Below are positions 7,961 to 17,088 of a DNA stretch of 64,000 nt, in pieces. The notes under the pieces were generated by a model. The model did not search any database. It was not told where the DNA came from and saw only the letters and a list, made by a program, of their open reading frames with translations. The translations under genes and the position numbers were made by a program. Source of the DNA: MH13 sp040219355 (GTDB lineage Bacteria > Pseudomonadota > Alphaproteobacteria > Rhizobiales > MH13); NCBI GenBank assembly GCA_040219355.1, contig JAVJSN010000015.1, positions 186,001 through 250,000 of the forward strand. Direction: 5' to 3'. Numbering within the stretch: position 1 is the stretch's first letter; every line of letters starts with the position of its first letter.

Positions 7961-8348
7961 TACAGTTTTAGGAGCACTGTTTGCGACTTCGGCACTCGCC
8001 GCCGAGCTACCTATTGATGGCGTTTACGGCGATGAGCTGGGCTGCGCGCGGCTCACCATGGGTCCCAACGATATCGACGAGCCCGGCGGCATCAATGTCT
8101 ATGCCGACCGGCTTGCAGGCTATGAGTGGGGTTGCACGTGGGCTGAAGTCTGGCCTTATCCCGGCGATAACGGTTACGGCGTGCAGGGCCTTTGCAGCGG
8201 CGAGGGCATTCCATCTTTAGAGCAGTTCATCATTGAGCTTAATCGTGATGGCCCAGGTCCAAGAATGACGGTTTATGCGGCTGATGGCGCACCACGTTGG
8301 GTGCTTGATCGTTGCGAAGGTGCGTCGGCACCCGGTGGCAAGGGATGA
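7947..8348 (+). CDS. Small secreted protein, hypothetical
   Basis: 133 residues with a signal peptide (MKVFSTVLGALFATSALAA, cleavage before ELP). The mature part has four cysteines spaced as two likely disulfides (LGCARL, WGCTWA, GLCSGEG, DRCEGA). It overlaps the upstream membrane-protein gene by 14 bases, suggesting a coupled pair. No family is recognised. A palindromic repeat follows at 8374. Confidence 0.6.
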   Translation: MKVFSTVLGALFATSALAAELPIDGVYGDELGCARLTMGPNDIDEPGGINVYADRLAGYEWGCTWAEVWPYPGDNGYGVQGLCSGEGIPSLEQFIIELNRDGPGPRMTVYAADGAPRWVLDRCEGASAPGGKG

Positions 8349-8373
8349 ACCAAAACCCGGCCACACCATACAT

Positions 8374-8475
8374 CGTCACCCTCGGACCTGATCCGAGGGT
8401 CCAGTATTACAATGCCAACCACCTGTGGATGATCCGCGTTCCCGATGGATCTCCGGGTCAAGCCCGAGGATGACG
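8374..8475. repeat. Palindromic intergenic element with terminal inverted repeats (copy A)
   Basis: A 102-base element starts CGTCACCCTCGG and ends CCGAGGATGACG, inverted repeats with one mismatch. Inside, CCCTCGGA (8379-8386) pairs with TCCGAGGG (8392-8399), and a second hairpin is formed by CCGGGTCAAGCCCG near the right end. Copy B at 16908-17017 has the same ends. It splits the operon between the accessory genes and the ABC ATPase gene. Confidence 0.75.
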
Positions 8476-8512
8476 CCTTGAGTGCGTGGCATGGATCGTG
8501 CACTTCTTGGGC

Positions 8513-9334
8513 ATGCAACAAAAAAGTGCAGAAAGTATCCGCGTGACGTCCCCACCCGTTATCTCCGCCCAGAACCTCGATCTGACGTTCCAGACCAATG
8601 ACGGTCCGGTGCACGCGCTGTCGGACGTCAATCTCGACATTCACAAGGGCGAGTTCGTCTCCTTCATCGGCCCGTCGGGCTGCGGCAAGACGACCTTTCT
8701 GCGCGTCATCGCCGATCTGGAAAGTCCCACCGGTGGCACGATCACGGTCGATGGCACCACGCCGCATCAGGCCCGTCTCAACCGTGCCTATGGCTATGTT
8801 TTTCAGGCGCCGGCGCTCTACCCGTGGCGCACGATTGAAGCCAACATCACGCTGCCGCTTGAGATCATGGGGTTCGCCAAGGCCGAGCAGCGCGAGCGGG
8901 CCGAAAAGGCGCTGGCGCTGGTCGATCTTTCAGGTTTCGGCAAGAAGTTCCCCTGGCAATTGTCCGGCGGCATGCAGCAGCGCGCCTCGATCGCCCGCGC
9001 ACTGGCCTTCGATGCCGATATTCTGTTGATGGACGAGCCGTTCGGCGCGCTCGATGAAATCGTGCGTGATCACCTCAATGAGCAGCTTTTGAAGCTCTGG
9101 GATCGCACCAACAAAACCATCTGTTTTGTCACCCACTCGATCCCAGAGGCGGTCTATCTCTCTACCAAGATCGTGGTGATGAGCCCGCGCCCAGGCCGTG
9201 TGACGGACGTGATTAACTCAACGCTGCCCAAAGAGCGCCCGCTGGATATCCGCGAGAGCAAAGAGTTTCTCGATATCGCCCACCGTGTGCGCGAAGGTCT
9301 GCGCGCTGGACACGCCTATGAGGAGGTGGTGTGA
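8513..9334 (+). CDS. ABC transporter ATP-binding protein, NitT/TauT/RibX type
   Basis: About 273 residues from ATG 8513; the frame is open from GTG 8486, and GTG 8543 is another candidate. Walker A GPSGCGKTT, Q-loop FQAPALYPW, signature LSGGMQQR, Walker B ILLMDEP and switch THSIPEA are all intact. The PALYPWRT Q-loop and MSPRPGR motif are typical of ATPases for nitrate/taurine/pyrimidine-type importers. It powers the two permeases encoded downstream for uptake of a pyrimidine-like substrate. The palindromic element A ends 38 bases upstream. Confidence 0.88.
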   Translation: MQQKSAESIRVTSPPVISAQNLDLTFQTNDGPVHALSDVNLDIHKGEFVSFIGPSGCGKTTFLRVIADLESPTGGTITVDGTTPHQARLNRAYGYVFQAPALYPWRTIEANITLPLEIMGFAKAEQRERAEKALALVDLSGFGKKFPWQLSGGMQQRASIARALAFDADILLMDEPFGALDEIVRDHLNEQLLKLWDRTNKTICFVTHSIPEAVYLSTKIVVMSPRPGRVTDVINSTLPKERPLDIRESKEFLDIAHRVREGLRAGHAYEEVV

Positions 9335-9879
9335 GTATGTCGATGGTCCAGCCAACTTCGCGGCTTTCGGTAACGCAAGATGGCGGCTACACGCGAATCG
9401 AAGTTCCTGCTCGCAGACCCTTTTTCATTATTCTGTTTTTGACTTTTTGGCTTTGCTTGTGGACGGTGGGTGGACTGGCTGCCTTAGCAGGCCTGTTCGA
9501 TGGAACGGGTGATGCCACAGGCAACCTGTTCTCAGCAATTTGGCTGTGCGTATGGGCCTTTGGATGGATTTATACTGCCATCAGTTTGGCCTGGATGGGT
9601 TTTGGGACCGACACGCTTTGGATCGGGAGCAGTCAGATTGGCCGAAAGCTTTCTGTCGGGGCCCTCAGCAAATCGTATGAATACGACGTGACACACGCCA
9701 AACGAACCTGGTTCAAAGAACAACCGATTGGCTCGACGAGCGCCGCGCCATGGAGCGGAAACAGTGTGGTCATGTCTTATGGCGGCAGGCAGGTGAAGTT
9801 TGCAAACGGCGTCGATGAGACAGAAGCGCAGATAATCCTCGATACGCTCACCAGTATTGCGGGAATCCCCCAAAAATGA
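9331..9879 (+). CDS. Membrane protein with C-terminal cytosolic domain, hypothetical
   Basis: 182 residues; GTG at 9331 overlaps the ATPase stop by 4 bases, with in-frame ATGs at 9337 and 9343. Two membrane helices (about 30-55 and 67-92) are followed by a beta-rich domain (FGTDTLWIGSSQIGRKLSVG, later YGGRQVKFANGVDETEAQ) that resembles PH-like domains of small two-helix proteins. It overlaps the following permease start by 4 bases. It is not a standard ABC component and is the fourth non-canonical gene in this operon. Confidence 0.65.
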   Translation: MSMSMVQPTSRLSVTQDGGYTRIEVPARRPFFIILFLTFWLCLWTVGGLAALAGLFDGTGDATGNLFSAIWLCVWAFGWIYTAISLAWMGFGTDTLWIGSSQIGRKLSVGALSKSYEYDVTHAKRTWFKEQPIGSTSAAPWSGNSVVMSYGGRQVKFANGVDETEAQIILDTLTSIAGIPQK

Positions 9880-10766
9880 TCACCCGCTCCGTCCTCCCCA
9901 TCCTCACCGTTCTCGGTATCATTCTGGTGGTCTGGTACGCTGGCACGGTGGCGCTGAACTGGCGCATCGAGGCGGAGCGTTTCGAGCGCATGGGGTTGAC
10001 CAAAACCACCATGGAAATGGTGCAAGCCACCATGGCAATGGACCGGCCGATCCTGCCAGCGCCGCATCAGGTGTGGAACGAGTTTCAGGCGAGCGTGTTT
10101 GGTCGCGATCCATCCTCGCCGCGCAGCCTGGTGTTCCACGCCTGGATCACGCTGTCCTCGTCACTGGTCGGCTTTGCCATGGGCACGCTGCTGGGCATCT
10201 TGCTTGCCGTCGGCATTGTGCACTCCAAGGTGCTCGACAAATCGCTGCTGCCGTGGATCATTGCCTCGCAAACGATCCCGATCTTGGCCATCGCGCCGAT
10301 GATCATCATCGTGTTTTCAACGCTTGGGGTGCAGGGGCTTATCCCAAAGGCGTTCATCTCCACCTATCTGGCGTTTTTCCCGGTGGCGATTGGTATGGTG
10401 AAAGGGCTGCGCTCGCCCGAAGCGATGCACCTTGATCTGATGCACACCTACACCGCGACACGCAGCCAGACCTTTTGGAAGTTGCGGCTGCCCGCCTCGC
10501 TGCCTTTTCTCTTCGCCTCGATGAAGATCGCCGTTGCCATTTCATTGGTCGGCGCGATTGTCGGTGAGCTGCCGACCGGCGCGCAGGGCGGCATCGGCGC
10601 GCGGCTACTCAACTCCTCCTATTATGGCCAAACAATCCAGATCTGGGCGGCGCTGTTTGCGGCGGCGTTCATGTCGGCGATCCTGGTCTACGCCATTGGC
10701 TGGATCGGCACGTTTGTGAACAAGCGCATGGGCGCTCAAACCGGTGTGCGGGAGGCTGCCGCATGA
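9876..10766 (+). CDS. ABC transporter permease 1
   Basis: 296 residues of the SsuC/TauC/ThiX-type BPD_transp_1 family. One N-terminal anchor helix is followed by a long external segment (MGLTKTTMEMVQATMAMDRP) and a five-helix core. The EAA coupling loop appears as YTATRSQTFWKLRLPASLPFLFASMKIA. It overlaps its neighbours by 4 bases on each side. With permease 2 it forms a heterodimeric channel, an arrangement seen in RibX/ThiX-like pyrimidine-precursor importers. Confidence 0.87.
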   Translation: MITRSVLPILTVLGIILVVWYAGTVALNWRIEAERFERMGLTKTTMEMVQATMAMDRPILPAPHQVWNEFQASVFGRDPSSPRSLVFHAWITLSSSLVGFAMGTLLGILLAVGIVHSKVLDKSLLPWIIASQTIPILAIAPMIIIVFSTLGVQGLIPKAFISTYLAFFPVAIGMVKGLRSPEAMHLDLMHTYTATRSQTFWKLRLPASLPFLFASMKIAVAISLVGAIVGELPTGAQGGIGARLLNSSYYGQTIQIWAALFAAAFMSAILVYAIGWIGTFVNKRMGAQTGVREAAA

Positions 10767-11638
10767 TGGGCCTCACGGGAACCAGCATTCTGTGGGCGGC
10801 GCTTGCCTTCTGGATCGTGGCCTGGGCCGCCAACCAACGTCTTGCCGGCCTCAACCTCTCCGGTACCCCCAAGGTGCTGGTGAACCTTCTCATTCCGGTG
10901 CTTTTCGGCGCCACGCTTCTGGTGCTGTGGGAAGGGATCACGCGCGGGCTGGATGTGCCGCAGGTGGTGATGCCGCCGCCGAGCATGGTGTGGGAGCGCA
11001 TCACGGGCAGCGTCGATATTCTCTGGGCCGACTTCCAGCAGACCTTCCTAAAGGCCGTTATTGCAGGGTACGTCATGGGCTGCGGTCTGGGCTTCATTGT
11101 CGCCATCCTCGTGGACCGTTCGCCGTTCTGGAAAGCTGGAATCATGCCGGTGGGCAATCTCATGTCCGCCCTGCCGATCATTGGCATCGCGCCGATCATG
11201 GTCATGTGGTTCGGCTTCGACTGGCCCTCCAAAGCTGCGGTTGTTGTCGTGATGACGTTCTTCCCGATGTTGGTGAACACGCTGGCTGGCCTCAACGCTG
11301 CAGGTAATATGGAGCGGGATCTGATGCACACCTACGCTTCGTCCTACCCGCAAACGCTGATCAAGCTGCGTCTGCCTGCCGCAATGCCGTTCATTTTCAA
11401 TGCGCTGAAAATCAATTCCACGCTGGCGCTTATTGGGGCAATCGTTGCAGAATTTTTCGGCACGCCAATTGTCGGCATGGGCTTTAGGATTTCAACGGCC
11501 GTTGGCAGCCTCAACATCGATCTGGTGTGGGCAGAAATTTTCGTTGCCGCTTTGGCTGGTTCCCTCACCTATGGTGCGATAGCCTTGATGGAGCGGCAGG
11601 TTACGTTCTGGCATCCGTCAAACCGACGTGCTCGATGA
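10763..11638 (+). CDS. ABC transporter permease 2
   Basis: 291 residues, same family as permease 1, with coupling loop YASSYPQTLIKLRLPAAMPFIFNALKIN and six predicted helices. It starts 4 bases before the end of permease 1. Its presence as a distinct second permease implies a heterodimer. The binding-protein gene follows after about 65 bases. Confidence 0.87.
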   Translation: MMGLTGTSILWAALAFWIVAWAANQRLAGLNLSGTPKVLVNLLIPVLFGATLLVLWEGITRGLDVPQVVMPPPSMVWERITGSVDILWADFQQTFLKAVIAGYVMGCGLGFIVAILVDRSPFWKAGIMPVGNLMSALPIIGIAPIMVMWFGFDWPSKAAVVVVMTFFPMLVNTLAGLNAAGNMERDLMHTYASSYPQTLIKLRLPAAMPFIFNALKINSTLALIGAIVAEFFGTPIVGMGFRISTAVGSLNIDLVWAEIFVAALAGSLTYGAIALMERQVTFWHPSNRRAR

Positions 11639-11704
11639 GACTTGAAGAATAAGGGGAATGGACGCCGCAAAGGCGTTCAAGAAAACTGGAAGGAGTTCCA
11701 ACAT

Positions 11705-12700
11705 ATGAATACTGCAACCAAACTGCTCGCAGGGGGCGCGCTGCTTGCCTCATCCTTTGCGATGACGGCACCGGCGCTGTCGGCCGACGAACTGACATTG
11801 CAGCTCAAATGGGTCACGCAGGCGCAGTTCGCCGGCTACTATGTGGCGCTGCACGAAGGGCTTTACGAAGCTGAAGACCTTGATGTGACCATCAATCCGG
11901 GTGGCCCGGACATCGCGCCGCCCCAGGTGATTGCAGGCGGCGCTGCCGATGTGATCGTCGAATGGATGCCGGCTGCTCTGGCCGCTCGCGAGCGCGGCGT
12001 GCCGCTGGTGAACATCGCCCAGCCGTTCGCACGTTCGGGCATGATGCTCACCTGCCGTGCCGACAGCGGCATTTCTTCGCCGCAAGACTTCCCCGGCAAG
12101 ACGCTGGGCGTTTGGTTCTTCGGCAATGAGTATCCCTTCCTCTCCTGGATGAGCCAGCTTGGCATCCCCACCGATGGTGGCGATGAAGGCGTGACGGTGG
12201 TTCGTCAGGGCTTCAACGTTGATCCGCTGATCCAGGGTCAGGCCGCGTGCGTTTCGACGATGAACTACAATGAATATTGGCAGGTCATCGACGCTGGCTT
12301 CAGCCCGGACGATCTGATGGTGTTCAACTACACCGATCAGGGCGTGGCGACGCTGGAAGATGGGCTTTATGTCCTCGAAGAGTCGCTGGAAGACCCCGAG
12401 ATGGTCGACAAGCTGACCCGTTTCGTGCGCGCCTCGATGGCGGGCTGGAACTGGGCCCAGGAAAACCCTGAAGAAGCGGCGATGATCGTGCTGGAATATG
12501 ACCAGACCGGCGCGCAGACCGAGGCTCACCAGATCCGCATGATGGGTGAGATCAACAATCTGACCGCTGGCTCGACTGGCGCGCTGGATGTTGCGGCTGC
12601 CGAGACGACCGTTGATTCCCTGCTGACCGGTGGTGAAGATCCTGTGATCACCGAGCGTCCTACAGGGGCTTGGACGTCTGTCATTACGGACGGGCTCTAA
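11705..12700 (+). CDS. ABC transporter substrate-binding protein, NMT1/THI5-like (pyrimidine-type)
   Basis: 331 residues from ATG 11705, preceded by AAGGAG; the longer frame from 11642 lacks a site. The signal peptide ends near SALSADE. The mature part is NMT1-like: LQLKWVTQAQFAGYYVALHEGLY, then GGPDIAPPQVIAGGAADV, the form seen in RibY/ThiY proteins for flavin or thiamine-pyrimidine precursors. In this operon a pyrimidine or dihydropyrimidine/hydantoin ligand is likelier. It is the last gene; a strong terminator follows at 12839. Confidence 0.87.
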   Translation: MNTATKLLAGGALLASSFAMTAPALSADELTLQLKWVTQAQFAGYYVALHEGLYEAEDLDVTINPGGPDIAPPQVIAGGAADVIVEWMPAALAARERGVPLVNIAQPFARSGMMLTCRADSGISSPQDFPGKTLGVWFFGNEYPFLSWMSQLGIPTDGGDEGVTVVRQGFNVDPLIQGQAACVSTMNYNEYWQVIDAGFSPDDLMVFNYTDQGVATLEDGLYVLEESLEDPEMVDKLTRFVRASMAGWNWAQENPEEAAMIVLEYDQTGAQTEAHQIRMMGEINNLTAGSTGALDVAAAETTVDSLLTGGEDPVITERPTGAWTSVITDGL

Positions 12701-12775
12701 GCCGTTCTTTTGTTGGTCTGGGTCGCTCTGTTCTTTCAGAACAACCGCTCAGCCAGACGACGTGATGAATGGTGC

Positions 12776-12822
12776 TGTTCCCGCCAGTGATTGTTCCGTC
12801 AGGAACAGAACGACCGGGAACA
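12776..12822. repeat. Nested hairpin in the 3' untranslated region of the ABC operon
   Basis: TGTTCCCG (12776-12783) pairs with CGGGAACA (12815-12822), and inside it TGTTCC (12792-12797) pairs with GGAACA (12802-12807). The two stems share the same TGTTCC motif, and a third related GTTCTTTCAGAAC lies at about 12729-12741. Such structures often protect the 3' end of the mRNA; the role here is inferred. Confidence 0.5.
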
Positions 12823-12838
12823 CCAAGAGATGCAAGGA

Positions 12839-12862
12839 GGGCCGGGAGACCGGCCCTTTTTT
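12839..12862 (+). terminator. Rho-independent terminator of the pyrimidine operon
   Basis: Stem GGGCCGG/CCGGCCC (7 bp, loop GAGA) followed by six T. It ends the operon begun at 4105. Confidence 0.9.
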
Positions 12863-12873
12863 GTGTCAGCCAA

Positions 12874-13391
12874 TTACAGGTAGAACCGCAGCCCACCCAC
12901 GCTGACATCCGCCTCAAATTCCCGCCCAATCGCCAGAATGCCGATGCGGCGGAGCTTGGTCACATCAAGAAGTGCTTCGATCCGATGCGGCGTGAAATCG
13001 GCGAACGGTATGCGGTGGGTTTCCCAGGTCGGTCTGGCGATGAAACTCTGCCGGTAGCTTTGCCAAGGGCGCGTCACATCGGTGGTGCGCAGATGCAGAT
13101 TGTAGGTTTCGCCATTTCCCGTGACGTCGATCTCAAGGCCGGTGAAGGCGCTGGCATCAACCGCTGAACCATCGGGTGCAAGGTCGAGCGCCATCTGAAT
13201 GAAGCCGCCATTGTTCTCCAAGCTGACCGCCCCGCGCATGCGGGAAGCCTCACGCCCCTCCACCTTTTCGCGGTCCATCGCGCCCAGAGAGACACCGCCC
13301 ATGACACCGTCGGCGATGAACTGCCAGTTAGCGCCGTTGCTCGCCTGGGGGGCAGGGCGACTGAGATCGTCGATGACGGGGGATAGGTCAC

Positions 13392-13395
<4 letters not shown>
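12874..13395 (-). CDS. CIA30-family protein
   Basis: 173 residues of the NADH:ubiquinone oxidoreductase intermediate-associated protein 30 family, a galactose-binding-like beta sandwich. Typical pieces are WQFIADGVMGGVS near the start, RMRGAVSLENNGGFIQM, and the late PWQSYRQSF...IPFADF. Bacterial members are stand-alone proteins of unknown function. The start overlaps the psuG stop by 4 bases, so it is co-transcribed with the pseudouridine genes. Confidence 0.82.
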
Positions 13396-14308
<913 letters not shown>

Positions 14309-14312
<4 letters not shown>

Positions 14313-15295
14313 AATGCGGGTAACTTTCGTGATGTGATGCGCGCCAGGCGGTCGGTTTGCGCCGCCAGCCAGGCAGGGTTGAGGTCGGGCAAAACGTCCT
14401 GCTCGGATTCGAGAGTGAACGTGGCGAGCACCGCGCCGAGGCGCGAGGCATCGACCAGCGATTGGCCCATCATCAAGCCATAAAGCGTGCCGGACATGAG
14501 CGCATCGCCCGCACCGGTGACATCGACGATGTGAGCGTCCAGCGCCCTAACTTGGTGCGTGCCGGTGTCGTCATGAACCAGATGGCCTTGCGCACCGAGG
14601 GTGAGGACCACCGACACGGCTCCGCGTTCGCGCAACCCGGCGGTGAGACTTTCGGGCGCTTGACTGGTGCCGCCCAGTATGGCGCGGGCCTCGTCGGCAT
14701 TGGTGAAAAGCACGTCGATGGCCGACAGATTTTTCGGCAACCGCACGGCCTTGGGCACGGATACCGTGTTGACGGCGAGCCGTGTTTCGGCGCCCATTTT
14801 ACGGTTCAGCAGGGCGTGCAGCGTGTCTTGCGGCAGGTTGCAATCGGCAAACATCCATCCGCTCGCGGCGATATGCGGCCAGGCGCTTTCAAGCACCGCT
14901 GGTGTGATCGCCTCAAACGCGTCCATCGCCGCCATGGCGATGTGGAGATCGCCGGCCTCATTCAATATCGCGGTATATTCCGCCGTTGCGCTCGTGGGCG
15001 CCACGGCAATGTGGCCAACATCGACGCCCAGCGCGTGCAAATGGTGCAAGATGGCGCGGCCCGCCTCGTCTTCGCCAACCAGCGAGACCAGCGTCACGGT
15101 GGCTCCCAGGCGCGCCAGTGTTTCAGCCACATTGCGTGCCACGCCACCAAACGTGATGTGGCCGGTTGCAGGGTTGGAAGTGCCTGCAATAAGCGCAGCT
15201 TTGGCGTGGTATTTGCGGTTGATCGCCGCCCCGCCAATGCAGACCAGTTCGCTGGTGAGCAACACTGCATTTTGTCGACGGGTGGATGTGGTCAT
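14309..15295 (-). CDS. psuK: PfkB-family carbohydrate kinase, pseudouridine kinase
   Basis: About 328 residues from ATG 15295 (the frame is open to 15313). It has PfkB signatures: an N-terminal GGAAINRKYHA and GGVARNVAETLARLG, and the C-terminal DVTGAGDALMSG with the catalytic Asp. The GGVARN motif and pairing with psuG identify pseudouridine kinase, which makes pseudouridine 5'-phosphate. It is the first gene of a three-gene unit psuK-psuG-CIA30. No nucleoside transporter of its own is adjacent. Confidence 0.9.
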
Positions 15296-15377
15296 GCGGT
15301 TCCGCTTCGCCAAGGATGGTCGAGGCTATAGCCAACGCGCGCGACGATGGAAACATGCGCCGGAGGGAAGCCCCGTT

Positions 15378-16634
15378 TTACCCGGCGCAGCTGATCTCCA
15401 CGCGGCGGTTCAGCGAGCGACCGGCTTCATCATCATTGCTGGCGATGGGCTCGTCCTCGCCCATGCCCAAAGCTGTCATGCGCCCTGCGTCCAACCCGCG
15501 TTCGGCCAAGGCCGCGACCACCGATGCGGCGCGGCGCTGTGACAGGTCGCGGTTGTAGTCGTCGGCCCCTTCGCTGGAGGAATGACCGATGATCTGGATG
15601 CCGGTTGCGGCGTCGCCGGAAAGGCCCGCATAGAGATCGTCAAGCACGGTGCTTGAACTGGCGCGGATGACGTCGGAGTCGAAATCAAAGCTGATGCCAT
15701 AGACCGTGTCGCCGCAGCCGAGCGCGGGCGGTTCGGGTGGCAGGCAGACCGGCGCGTCGTTTGAGGCTTGCCCGTCATAGGGCCGAAAGGGTGCACCATT
15801 GGAGGAGCGCAGGCCGCGCAAGGCGCCATCGTCTGTGGCGATCAGGATGAAGTGTGAGGGAATGCCCGCCTCATCGGCGCCTATGGCACGCAGAACGGTG
15901 CCATCGACGGTGCCGGAAAGGCGGCTGCCACGATCATAGCAGCCGGTGACCGAAACGCCCTCCTGCGCCAGTTCGATATCAACGCCGCGCCCATCCCAGA
16001 TGCCGCTGAAGAGGTCCGACTGTGGCGCTGAGGCTTGCGTGCCAGTGCCGATAATCTCGGAGAACTCAAAGAATGTGTTCTCGACCTGCACATCCAGCCC
16101 GCCTGAAAGCCGCAGCTTCACCCATAGCACATCGGTTTGGTCACCCGCCATGGTGAGGGCAGTGGAAAGGCCGCGTTCTTCATGCTCGGTGAGCGTGCCG
16201 CTGGCCAAAGGCACAAACGGTCCCTCGGCGCTCTCGGCGGAGCCCAGCACCTCCACATTTTGGAAGAAGGTTTGCGAGGGGCTTGGCGTTTCCAGCACGT
16301 TGGGCACGGCGAAACTGTCGAACCGCGTGGGGGCGGGCAGGGCGTAGACGATCTCCAGCGTATCGGCGGGTCCGCCAAAGCGTGGCGTCATCACATAGTT
16401 TCTGGGGTTGCCATCGATGGCGCCGATGGCGTGCTCCATAGCGGTGCGGAAGTCGGCGCTGGCGCTGATGGAAACCGGCAACACGCCTTGCGCAAAGGTC
16501 ATCAGATCGGTGCGCGCTGGCGCGTCGTCACCGGCTTCACCGGTGCTCTGGGCGCTCGCGCCGGTGACCAGACACGCGGTGATTGCCGCTGTGGCAGCTG
16601 TTGTGGCCAGGTTTGCTGTGAAGCGTTTGCGCAT
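15378..16634 (-). CDS. OmpA-family outer-membrane/peptidoglycan-associated protein
   Basis: 418 residues with a signal peptide ending near TGASAQ. The last about 115 residues form an OmpA C-terminal domain: YGISFDFDSDVIR, IQIIGHSSSEGADDYNRDLSQRRAASV and SLNRRVEI, which bind peptidoglycan in the family. The N-terminal 280 residues are an unrecognised beta-rich region resembling a carbohydrate-binding or discoidin-like sandwich. No beta-barrel is apparent, so it is probably periplasmic or lipid-free envelope-associated. Confidence 0.8.
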   Translation of the reverse strand: MRKRFTANLATTAATAAITACLVTGASAQSTGEAGDDAPARTDLMTFAQGVLPVSISASADFRTAMEHAIGAIDGNPRNYVMTPRFGGPADTLEIVYALPAPTRFDSFAVPNVLETPSPSQTFFQNVEVLGSAESAEGPFVPLASGTLTEHEERGLSTALTMAGDQTDVLWVKLRLSGGLDVQVENTFFEFSEIIGTGTQASAPQSDLFSGIWDGRGVDIELAQEGVSVTGCYDRGSRLSGTVDGTVLRAIGADEAGIPSHFILIATDDGALRGLRSSNGAPFRPYDGQASNDAPVCLPPEPPALGCGDTVYGISFDFDSDVIRASSSTVLDDLYAGLSGDAATGIQIIGHSSSEGADDYNRDLSQRRAASVVAALAERGLDAGRMTALGMGEDEPIASNDDEAGRSLNRRVEISCAG

Positions 16635-16700
16635 GGTTCATCCCCCGTTTGGGTCGGAGTTTAGGCAGGGAGAGGGGAGGCGGGCAATGGGGGTGTTTTG

Positions 16701-16820
16701 TCAAGCCCCGGACAGGCGCTCGCGTCTGATCCGGGGCCTCGCACAGGTGATCATCGAGGGCCCGGCTCGCGCGGACACGACTGTCCGCTTGGTCGGGACT
16801 TGGTGCCCTTGATGTCATCC
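16701..16820. repeat. Palindromic intergenic element (type C)
   Basis: GCCCCGGA (16705-16712) pairs with TCCGGGGC (16730-16737). Further right, GCGGAC and GTCCGC form a second hairpin near 16776-16791, and the element seems to end in TGTCATCC. The arrangement of two hairpins in about 120 bases resembles copies A and B, but the sequence differs. Its GTCCGCTT arm also resembles the arms of the insert in cofH. Confidence 0.45.
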
Positions 16821-16907
16821 TACCCAGCGGCGTCATGCTTGTGTGCCTGCCCTACCCACAGATCGCCATCCCTCCGCGTCACGCGAGCGTGTGTCACACC
16901 CACCGGA

Positions 16908-17017
16908 CGTCACCCTCGGCCTTGTGCCGAGGGACCATGCCTGAGGCCTATCCCACACCGCCGCTGATCGTCGCAAATTCATCGGAATAGATCCCCGCCA
17001 CAAGGGCGAGGATGACG
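16908..17017. repeat. Palindromic intergenic element with terminal inverted repeats (copy B)
   Basis: It begins CGTCACCCTCGG, identical to copy A, and ends CGAGGATGACG. The left hairpin is CCCTCGGC (16913-16920) with GCCGAGGG (16926-16933). At 110 bases it matches copy A in layout, with diverged middle. It lies just beyond the 3' end of the TIR gene, at the border of that cassette. Confidence 0.7.
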
Positions 17018-17088
17018 GTTGCAGCCGTGCCTCGTCTGGTTATCGGCCGCATTGAGGGAACTAATCGGAGCTCACGTTCCAATGCCTG

